NCBI GenBank assembly: GCA_001800075.1
Contig: MGUR01000003.1
Span: 59,990 to 70,163 of the forward strand
Origin: Elusimicrobia bacterium RIFCSPLOWO2_01_FULL_59_12
GTDB lineage: Bacteria; Elusimicrobiota; Elusimicrobia; 2-01-FULL-59-12
Reading direction: 5' to 3'
DNA: 10,174 nt
The position numbers and the translations under genes were made by a program. This document shows positions 4,700 to 10,174 of this stretch, in pieces. Position 1 is the stretch's first letter, and every line of letters starts with the position of its first letter. A model generated the notes under the pieces. That model worked only from the letters and a program-made list of their open reading frames with translations, ran no database searches and was not told the DNA's origin.

Positions 4700-5657
4700 T
4701 GAGGTAGTCTCTGGCGTGGTAGGTGATGATCCAGTCGGCGCCGGCGCGCCGGATCGACAGGAGGATCTCCCGGATGATCCGGGCCTCGTCGATCCAGCCG
4801 TTCTGCGCCGCGGCCTTGACCATGGCGTACTCGCCGGAGACGTTATAGGCCGCGACCGGGACATGAAATTTTTCCTTCACCCGGCGGATGATGTCCAGAT
4901 ACGCCAGCGCGGGTTTGACCATCACGATATCGGCCCCTTCTTGAATGTCGAGCGCCACTTCCCGCAGGGCCTCCTCCGCGTTGGCCGGGTTCATCTGGTA
5001 GCTCGTGCGGTCGCCGGAGCGCGGGGCGCTTTCGGCGGCGGCGCGGAACGGACCGTAAAACGCCGAGGCATACTTGGCGGCGTAGCTCATGATCAGGGTG
5101 TTCTTGAACCCCGCGCGGTCCAAGGCGGCGCGGATCGTCCTCACCATGCCGTCGATCATGCCGCTGGGCGCGATGATGTCCGCGCCGGCCTTCGCCTGCG
5201 CCACCGCCGCTTTGGCGAGGATCTTGAGCGTGGCGTCGTTGTCCAGCTCGCCGCCCTTCAATATCCCGCAATGCCCGTGATCGGTGTATTCGCAGAAGCA
5301 GAGGTCGGTGATGACCATCAGCTTGGGGAGTGATTTTTTGAGAGCGCGAACCGCCTGCTGCACGATCCCGTTCGAGATGTAAGCGTCCGACCCCCGGGGA
5401 TCTTTGCGAAGGGGAATGCCGAACAACAGGACGGAAGCGACTCCTTTGCTATAGAGCTGGCCGGCTTCGTTGATCAAACGGTCGATGGACAGCTGGTACT
5501 GGCCGGGCATGGAAGCGACCGGCCGCCGCTCTTTCCGTCCGGGGCGGACGAACAGCGGCGCGATCAAGCGGGCGGGGGAGACTTCGGTTTCTTCCAACCG
5601 CTCACGGACCAAGGGGTTGATGCGTAAACGACGGAGGCGTGTGGCAGGAAAGGGCAT
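4695..5657 (-). CDS. hemB: Porphobilinogen synthase (delta-aminolevulinic acid dehydratase)
   Basis: Condenses two 5-aminolevulinate molecules to porphobilinogen, the second common step of tetrapyrrole synthesis, in the cytosol. It is full length for the family. Numbered from the upstream ATG at 5687 (330 aa): zinc-site cysteines C130, C132 and C140 in DLCFCEYTDHGHCGIL, Schiff-base lysines K205 (SYAAKYASAFYGPFR) and K258 (VMVKPALAYLD), and the C-terminal GADWIITYHA. The cysteine-rich form indicates a zinc-dependent enzyme. I set the start at ATG 5657 because homologues usually begin near FPATRLRRLR and a TAAAAT lies 7 nt upstream; the ATG at 5687 would add ten unconserved residues. Its pathway partner cobA/hemD is 3 kb away in a separate unit. 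The stop codon sits inside a hairpin. Confidence 0.95.
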   Translation of the reverse strand: MPFPATRLRRLRINPLVRERLEETEVSPARLIAPLFVRPGRKERRPVASMPGQYQLSIDRLINEAGQLYSKGVASVLLFGIPLRKDPRGSDAYISNGIVQQAVRALKKSLPKLMVITDLCFCEYTDHGHCGILKGGELDNDATLKILAKAAVAQAKAGADIIAPSGMIDGMVRTIRAALDRAGFKNTLIMSYAAKYASAFYGPFRAAAESAPRSGDRTSYQMNPANAEEALREVALDIQEGADIVMVKPALAYLDIIRRVKEKFHVPVAAYNVSGEYAMVKAAAQNGWIDEARIIREILLSIRRAGADWIITYHARDYLR

Positions 5658-5664
5658 AAGGGAG

Positions 5665-5670
5665 ATTTTA
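5665..5670 (-). promoter_or_regulatory. Possible -10 element of hemB
   Basis: TAAAAT on the minus strand (5670-5665) matches the -10 consensus at five of six positions and ends 7 nt before the ATG at 5657, the same spacing as at the predicted leaderless starts. No convincing -35 is present at 16-18 bp, so this is weak. If it is real, the start at 5687 would be upstream of transcription. Confidence 0.3.
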
Positions 5671-5691
5671 CTAAACGGACTGGTCATTAGC

Positions 5692-5806
5692 CGTCATTCC
5701 CGCGAAAGCGCGCACGCCACACTGCAGGCGCGCACGCCCCGTTGTGTGGAGGGCGGGAATCCGGTGGCGTCAAAGTCGCTGGACCCCCGCTTCCGCGGGG
5801 GTGACG
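5692..5806. repeat. REP/MITE-like palindromic element with extra internal segment
   Basis: The ends are imperfect inverted repeats: CGTCATTCCCGCGAAAGCG at 5692-5710 against the opposite strand of 5788-5806, matching 16 of 19. The right half forms a tight hairpin, CCCCCGC (5784-5790) / GCGGGGG (5795-5801), with a TTCC loop. In the left half, ATTCCCGC (5696-5703) pairs with GCGGGAAT (5753-5760), but about 49 nt separate them. That interval carries an exact 11-bp direct repeat (5708-5718, 5728-5738) and a nested hairpin CCACAC/GTGTGG (5717-5722, 5744-5749). The 'CATTCCCGCGAAAGCGGGAAT' style is that of widespread REP/dRS3-like repeats. It lies between the divergent hemB and histidine kinase genes. 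Confidence 0.72.
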
Positions 5807-5842
5807 ATGGAGGGACCCTAATCTGATCGTTTTTGCGCCATT

Positions 5843-5882
5843 TTTACAGCTATTTTACAGGTGTGTGACTTGGGTTTTACAT
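5843..5882 (+). promoter_or_regulatory. Promoter of the membrane histidine kinase with phased TTTACA operator
   Basis: TTTACA occurs at 5843-5848, 5854-5859 and 5876-5881, with starts 11 and 22 bp apart, all on the same helix face. Using the middle copy as -35, TTACAT (5877-5882) follows after 17 bp, giving a start near 5889 and a leader of about 15 nt to the ATG at 5904. An alternative -10, TACACT (5891-5896), lies 7 nt before the ATG but has no good -35. Hexamer direct repeats separated by 5 nt are the known operator form for OmpR/PhoB-family regulators. Confidence 0.45.
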
Positions 5883-5903
5883 AGACCCCCTACACTTAGA
5901 GCG

Positions 5904-8033
5904 ATGAAACCCAAACGGCTGTACTATTGGCTGATGCTGGCTGTCGGGATCTCGGGGATCGGCGGCCTCACGTACTGGGACTTTTACCAGGTTCGAATTG
6001 CCGCCGTGACGCGAAACCAGCGCTGGGTCAAAAGCGTCTCGGAGTTGCTCCATTCCGAGCAGGCGTCGATGGCCCGCTGGATCGAGAAGTTTTCCATTGA
6101 ATCGGCCACCTTCCGCGATATCGCGAATTCCCGGAGGGACGTGGCGGCTCTGATTCTCATCGACAACAGAAACCGCCAGGCGCAGCGCTGGGTTCGTCCC
6201 GGGCTCCGGCTGGAACCCCTGGACCCCAGGGTCTCTGTCCTGCAGCTGCGGGCGCTCGAGACGCAAAAAACGACGATGGGACCGGTCCTCATCATTCAGG
6301 CCAAGCCGTATTTCACCGTCGCCCGGCCGCTCGGCAAGAACCGCGCCCTGATCGTTTTTCTGGACGCCGCTCGCGCCTGGGGGCTTCTGAGGGAAGAAGC
6401 CTCGCTGTGGCACATCCGGGCCTCGATTTATGACTTTGAAAAAAATCCGATGTTTTCTTCGTTTGACCCGGTCATCCCCGCCGGCGCGCTGGCGCAGACG
6501 CTTGACCGCGCGCGGAGCAAAGAAACGTCCGGGATCGTGCGTTTGCCCCGCCGCCTGTCCTGGAAGTGGCTGATCACCTTCCACTTCGACCCGGCGTCCG
6601 ACTGGATTTTTCTCATCACGCAGCATACGACCTGGGCCTATGCGCCCGTGATCTTTTTCGTCATCTGCATGGCGGGCATCCTGCTGATCGCCCGGATCCC
6701 CTTCATGGCGTTGGTCGGGACGCGCCGCGAGGAGACCGCCCAGGCGCTCGCCCAGTTCGCCGGCCGCGTGGACAGCTACATCCGCGGCCGGGACGCGATG
6801 CTCCAGGACCCTCCCTCCGGCATCAAGGAGCTGTTTCCGATCGCCGCGACGGCGCGCTGGTTGATCCCGCAGTGGAAGCGGGCCGAAGCGTTCCCGCGCG
6901 ACCTGGCGCTGGAGCGCAAACTGTTGTCGCTGCTGGTCGAATCGCTCCCGGAAGGCATCTTATTTTTCAACGCCCAGGGCGGGGTGCAGCTGTCCAACGA
7001 ACTGGGACGCGTTTTCCTGAGCCTGGAGCAGGAAGGCCGGGAGGCGCGCATGGTAAGCGGCGTGCAGGTGCCGCGAGGGTTCCTGGAACCTTATCTGGAA
7101 CCGGTCTTCACCGGAGCGCAGCCGAATCTAGGAAAAGAAGTCGATGTCGCGTGGGCCGACGGAAAGCACCTCTATCGCCTCTGGGTCGAGCGGGTGGAAG
7201 CGGAACAGGATAAGACGGGGGGATTTATCGTCGTGGTGCGGGATATCACCTTCCGCAAGCAGTGGGACTACGTGCAGGAACAGGTGTTGAGCGGCATCAC
7301 CCACGACCTGCGCGGCCCGCTCTCGGCCGTTCTGGGCTATCTCGACTTGATGAAGCGGCAGTTGGGGGATGGAGCGGCCGCGAAGGTTTTAGAATACCTG
7401 CGCATGGCGCGCGAAGCGGGCGTTCGGCTGAGTCAAATGGTCACCGACATCCTGGACGTGGTGCGCTTCGAGCAGGGCAAGATTGACCTGGTGATCGAAG
7501 TGATCCCCGTGGTCGATGTGTTCCAGCGAATCAAAAACACCTTTGGCGTCATCGCCGAACAAAAGAAGGTCAACCTCAAGCTGGCCGTCCTGGGGGATTC
7601 CAACATGACCGCCTCCGGCGACCGGAAACTGCTCGATCGGGTGCTCGACAATCTCGTGGGCAATGCGGTCAAATTTACCCCGCCGGAGGGGAGCATCACG
7701 GTGACCGTCCGGTCGGAAAACGGCCGCGTCCTTTTTGATGTCGTGGACACCGGGCGCGGGATTCCGCGGGAAGCCCAATCTCGCATTTTTGATAAGTTCC
7801 AGCAGGTGCGTCCGGGGGACCGCTCGGCGGGCTACGGACTGGGTCTGGCGGTGGCCAAGTTTATCATCGAAGCGCACAAGGGCGAGATCCGCGTCGAGTC
7901 GGAGGTCGGCATCGGCAGCCGGTTCGCCTTCTGGATCCCCATCCGCCCGCCGGATCATCGCGCGGCCGGGAAAAGCGACGCCCTGGTCAACATGGACCCC
8001 AACGAAGTCGTTTTCCCTCCGCCCGCCGCCTAA
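5904..8033 (+). CDS. Membrane-bound sensor histidine kinase (extracytoplasmic sensor, PAS, HisKA, HATPase_c)
   Basis: 709 residues from the ATG at 5904. Layout: membrane segment about 7-24; extracytoplasmic region about 25-243; second membrane segment about 245-266 (YAPVIFFVICMAGILLIARI); linker; PAS domain about 340-452 beginning LVESLPEGILFFNAQGGVQL and ending VVVRDITFRKQ; H-box with H467 (ITHDLRGPLSAVLGYLDLM); N-box N587 (NLVGNAVKFTPPEG); G1 DTGRGIP at 615-621; FDKFQQ; G2 GYGLGLAVAKF. It should autophosphorylate on H467 in response to an external or membrane signal. The topology is PhoR-like. A 27-residue tail after the kinase fold ends in PPPAA. A GTG at 5865 is in frame but would put the promoter elements inside the gene. 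No response regulator is adjacent. It converges on the impA-type gene. Confidence 0.93.
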   Translation: MKPKRLYYWLMLAVGISGIGGLTYWDFYQVRIAAVTRNQRWVKSVSELLHSEQASMARWIEKFSIESATFRDIANSRRDVAALILIDNRNRQAQRWVRPGLRLEPLDPRVSVLQLRALETQKTTMGPVLIIQAKPYFTVARPLGKNRALIVFLDAARAWGLLREEASLWHIRASIYDFEKNPMFSSFDPVIPAGALAQTLDRARSKETSGIVRLPRRLSWKWLITFHFDPASDWIFLITQHTTWAYAPVIFFVICMAGILLIARIPFMALVGTRREETAQALAQFAGRVDSYIRGRDAMLQDPPSGIKELFPIAATARWLIPQWKRAEAFPRDLALERKLLSLLVESLPEGILFFNAQGGVQLSNELGRVFLSLEQEGREARMVSGVQVPRGFLEPYLEPVFTGAQPNLGKEVDVAWADGKHLYRLWVERVEAEQDKTGGFIVVVRDITFRKQWDYVQEQVLSGITHDLRGPLSAVLGYLDLMKRQLGDGAAAKVLEYLRMAREAGVRLSQMVTDILDVVRFEQGKIDLVIEVIPVVDVFQRIKNTFGVIAEQKKVNLKLAVLGDSNMTASGDRKLLDRVLDNLVGNAVKFTPPEGSITVTVRSENGRVLFDVVDTGRGIPREAQSRIFDKFQQVRPGDRSAGYGLGLAVAKFIIEAHKGEIRVESEVGIGSRFAFWIPIRPPDHRAAGKSDALVNMDPNEVVFPPPAA

Positions 8034-8043
8034 AAACAACATA

Positions 8044-8131
8044 GAGATGGAAGATGGAGGATGGAAGATAGTCGAGGAATCTTTTATTAAAAAACTTCCT
8101 TGACCCTCATCCATCTTCCATCCTCTATCTT
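8044..8131. repeat. Inverted repeat with 7-bp tandem-unit arms between convergent genes
   Basis: Arms at 8051-8071 and 8111-8131 match in 19 of 21 positions, and both differences are purine or pyrimidine transitions. Each arm is an imperfect 7-bp array: AGATGGA, AGATGGA, GGATGGA, AGATAG on the left; AGATAGA, GGATGGA, AGATGGA on the opposite strand of the right. The loop of 39 nt holds an A/T-rich centre with TTTTATTAAAAAA. The right arm contains the stop codon (8127-8125) of the inositol-phosphatase-type gene; the kinase stop lies 10 nt before the left arm's first unit. Its position suits a two-way transcription terminator, though no long T tract follows either stem. Confidence 0.72.
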
Positions 8132-8928
8132 CGCCTCAAGTTCCCCATCACCCGCAGCATCTCTTTGTGAATCCTGCCGTTGGTGGCCAGGGTTTGCTCT
8201 CCGTAGATGCTGAAGGGTTTTCCCGAAAAATCCGACATCCGGCCGCCCGCTTCTTCGACGATCAGCTTGCCGGCCGCCGAATCCCAGGGTTTTAAACGCC
8301 ACTCCCAATAGCCGTCCACCCGCCCGCAGGCCACCCAGCAAAGATCGAGGGCGGCGGCCCCGGCGCGGCGGATCCCCTGGATCTTCCGCAAAAACGCCCG
8401 CACGTAGCTCAAGTAGAGATCCCCCCGCTCCCGGCGGTCATAGGGGAACCCGGTCAGCAGCAGGGACTTTTTGAGGCGGCGGGTCCGAGAGACGCGCAGA
8501 CGTTTGGATCCCCCGCGGGTTTTCATAAACGCGCCCCGCCCTTTCTCCGCCCAAAAAAGCTCGTCGCGAAAAGGATCAAACACCCCGGCCAGGAGGACCT
8601 CGCCGCGGACCTCCAGCGCAATGGATACACAACATTGCGGATAGTGATGCGCGTAGTTGGTCGTGCCGTCCAGGGGATCGATGACCCACTTAAACGCCGA
8701 ACCTTTCAGGGCCGGCGCGGATTCTTCCGTCAGAAAATCATGACCCGGAAAACGCCTCTGGATTATCCGGCGGATCAGCCGGTCGCTGGCGCTGTCCACC
8801 CAGGTGATCAGATTAATCGAACTATTCCCTTTGAAGAGGACTTTGTTGGGCCGGTCGATGTGGCGTTTGATCAGGGCCCCCGCCCGCCGCAGCGCCAGGA
8901 AGAGCGCGGCCCGAAAGGGGGGCGTCAT
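8125..8928 (-). CDS. Inositol-monophosphatase-family phosphatase (SuhB-like)
   Basis: A magnesium-dependent sugar-phosphate phosphatase, 267 aa, the normal length for the family. Metal-site motifs are complete: E68-E69 (LTEES), DPLDGTTN at 84-91, and WDSAAG at 215-220 (D216). A substrate of the inositol-1-phosphate type is likely, but related enzymes act on fructose-1,6-bisphosphate, histidinol phosphate or PAPS, and these cannot be separated by eye. ATG at 8928 shares ATGA with the stop of the upstream cobA/hemD gene, so translation is probably coupled. The stop codon lies within the hairpin at 8044-8131. No ribosome site is obvious. Confidence 0.92.
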   Translation of the reverse strand: MTPPFRAALFLALRRAGALIKRHIDRPNKVLFKGNSSINLITWVDSASDRLIRRIIQRRFPGHDFLTEESAPALKGSAFKWVIDPLDGTTNYAHHYPQCCVSIALEVRGEVLLAGVFDPFRDELFWAEKGRGAFMKTRGGSKRLRVSRTRRLKKSLLLTGFPYDRRERGDLYLSYVRAFLRKIQGIRRAGAAALDLCWVACGRVDGYWEWRLKPWDSAAGKLIVEEAGGRMSDFSGKPFSIYGEQTLATNGRIHKEMLRVMGNLRRR

Positions 8929-10174
8929 TTGAAGTGCTTCACAATAGCCCGGGACAGGGCTTCGATCGTGTAGCGCGAGGCGCGGATGGCGGGGCGGATG
9001 CCATACTCCCGGAGCGTGGCCGCCGTGATCGGCCCGATGGCGGCGGCCCGGGTGTGTTCAAAGATGCGTTTTCGCTCCCGCGCGCCAAAGTGCTGAAGGA
9101 AGCCATGCACGGTGGAAGAGGAGGTGAACGTCACGACATCCACGCGCCCTTCCAAGAGGCGCTGTCTGATCTCCGGCGCCGCGCGGCGGGCTTTGAGGGT
9201 CCGGTACACCGGGGCGATCGTGACGACCGCCCCTTTGTCGGTCAAGGTTTCGGGCAGGACATCCCGCGCTTCTTCCGCCCGGGCCAGGAGCACCCGGCAG
9301 CCGCGGACATCCCCTAAGACCTCCGCCAACGCCTCGGCGCGGTATTCATCCGGAAACTTATCCACCTTCAACCCGAACTGCGTCAAACGGCCGCTGGTTT
9401 TGGGACCGATGGCGCCCAGGCGGATCCCCTTCAGGTCCCGCACGTCGCCTCCCAAAACATTCAGGCGCTCAAAAAACCCCTTCACGCCGTTGACGCTGGT
9501 GAAAAGGATCCAGTCGAAACGGGACACGGACTTGATCGCCTTGTCGAGCGGGTCCCAGCTGCGGGGAGGCAGGATCTGGATCGTCGGGAAATTGAGCACT
9601 TCGGCGCCATGTTCCTCCAGCAGCCGGGCGAACTCCGGCGCCTGGTCCAACGCGCGGGTGATCACCACCGTCTTCCCGAAAAGGCTTTTGGTGTCAAACC
9701 AGCGCAGCTTCTTGCGCAGGGACACGACGCGTCCGATCACCACCAGCGCCGGGGAACCGAGGTTCGCTTCTTTGGCCTTCCGGGCGATGTCCCCGAGCGT
9801 CCCTTCCACGATTTGCTGGTGGTAGGTGCTCCCCCAGCGGATTACGGCCGCCGGCGTGTCCGCCCACCAATTGTGTCTCAGGAGGCGGTCTGTGATGACC
9901 GGCAGCTGATCAAGACCCATAAAAACAAGCAGCGTGTTTTTGCGCGAGATGCGCGCCCATTCCACCGGAGCGATCCGGCGGCCTTCTCCCGTATGGCCGG
10001 TGACCATCGTCACCATGGAACCCAGATGCCGGTCCGTCAGAGGAATGCCGGCATACGTCGGCGCGCCGGAGGCGCTGGAGATCCCGGGCACGATTTCAAA
10101 CGGAACATCGTGCTCGTACATGAAAAGGGCTTCCTCGCCGCCGCGGCCGAAGAGGAACGGGTCGCCGCCTTTCA
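8925..10174 (-). CDS. cobA-hemD: Uroporphyrinogen-III C-methyltransferase / uroporphyrinogen-III synthase fusion, 5' end missing
   Basis: A two-domain tetrapyrrole enzyme; 415 residues are visible and the reading frame continues beyond the right edge. The methyltransferase part enters at KGGDPFLFGRGGEEA, the conserved SUMT motif, and continues with PGISSASGAPTYAGIPLTDR, VTGH, LVFMGLDQLP and ALVVIGRVVSLR; roughly its first 80 residues are outside the window. The HemD part begins near LFGKTVVITRALDQAPEFA and includes FDWILFTSVNGVKGFF, RLGAIGPKT, LLARAEEARDVLPE and VDVVTFTSSSTV. HemD closes hydroxymethylbilane to uroporphyrinogen III; CobA methylates that to precorrin-2 for siroheme or corrinoids. 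The ATG at 10121 is internal, not the start. The stop overlaps the next gene by ATGA. Confidence 0.95.
   Translation of the reverse strand, partial: KGGDPFLFGRGGEEALFMYEHDVPFEIVPGISSASGAPTYAGIPLTDRHLGSMVTMVTGHTGEGRRIAPVEWARISRKNTLLVFMGLDQLPVITDRLLRHNWWADTPAAVIRWGSTYHQQIVEGTLGDIARKAKEANLGSPALVVIGRVVSLRKKLRWFDTKSLFGKTVVITRALDQAPEFARLLEEHGAEVLNFPTIQILPPRSWDPLDKAIKSVSRFDWILFTSVNGVKGFFERLNVLGGDVRDLKGIRLGAIGPKTSGRLTQFGLKVDKFPDEYRAEALAEVLGDVRGCRVLLARAEEARDVLPETLTDKGAVVTIAPVYRTLKARRAAPEIRQRLLEGRVDVVTFTSSSTVHGFLQHFGARERKRIFEHTRAAAIGPITAATLREYGIRPAIRASRYTIEALSRAIVKHFK

Noticed and set aside
5470..5826. 118-codon plus-strand frame spanning the hemB 5' end and the palindromic element
   Set aside because: It lies antisense to conserved hemB sequence and then translates a non-coding repeat; no domain is visible.
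5865..5903. GTG at 5865 as the start of the membrane histidine kinase
   Set aside because: It would include the third TTTACA box and both candidate -10 elements in the coding region; the ATG at 5904 gives the usual short basic stretch before the first membrane helix.
8925..8928. ATGA overlap as a frameshifted fusion of hemD and the phosphatase
   Set aside because: Both proteins are complete at this junction; a four-base overlap is a common sign of translational coupling.
10119..10121. ATG at 10121 as the start of the cobA/hemD gene
   Set aside because: The frame continues upstream through the conserved KGGDPF...GRGGEE motif, so the gene is cut by the window edge and this ATG is internal.

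Overview
The window is a GC-rich bacterial chromosome segment in which almost every base is coding. The gene set is mostly housekeeping: porphobilinogen synthase (hemB), a uroporphyrinogen-III methyltransferase/synthase fusion cut by the window's right edge, peptide deformylase, an inositol-monophosphatase-family enzyme, a Nudix hydrolase, a twin-ACT protein and an orphan HNH protein. Around these sit three sensor/PAS-type signalling genes. A secreted protein made of little more than one FlgD/T9SS-like 'YPNPF...WDGTNDAGRKV' domain recalls Elusimicrobiota and related environmental lineages. That placement is inference from one protein family and style, not a phylogeny.

Layout, left to right. 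Bases 1-1668 read leftward (minus): the N-terminus of a PAS protein running off the left edge (1-251), a 53-aa secreted peptide with its own promoter and terminator (341-502), a sensor-less histidine kinase (558-1280) and a 54-aa single-pass membrane protein (1379-1543). The FlgD-like secreted protein follows (1666-2112). Its promoter lies back to back with that of a rightward HNH / ACT-ACT / def cluster (2297-4005), in which ACT and def share a GTGA overlap. def runs 23 bp tail-to-tail into a leftward hemB-Nudix pair (3983-5657). hemB is divergent from a large membrane histidine kinase (5904-8033). That kinase converges on a leftward cobA/hemD-impA pair joined by an ATGA overlap (8125-10174).

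The interesting material is between the genes. (1) Four intergenic hairpins (about 1551-1664, 2902-2956, 4654-4699, 8044-8131) have arms built from imperfect 7-8 bp tandem units. They sit at gene ends, and two contain the stop codon of the adjacent gene inside an arm. (2) The promoters of both complete histidine kinases and of the FlgD-like protein share a layout: two TTTA-type hexamers about 11 bp apart, then 17-18 bp, then TWACAT. This resembles OmpR/PhoB-family direct-repeat operators and could define a small regulon. (3) Good sigma70-type promoters lie so close to the start codons at 251 and 502 that leaderless transcripts are predicted; recognisable Shine-Dalgarno sequences are scarce throughout. 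(4) Two further palindromic repeats are present: a REP/MITE-like element at 5692-5806 that carries an extra duplicated segment, and a two-stage palindrome in the 5' leader of the HNH gene. No tRNA, rRNA, CRISPR array, transposase or phage gene was seen.
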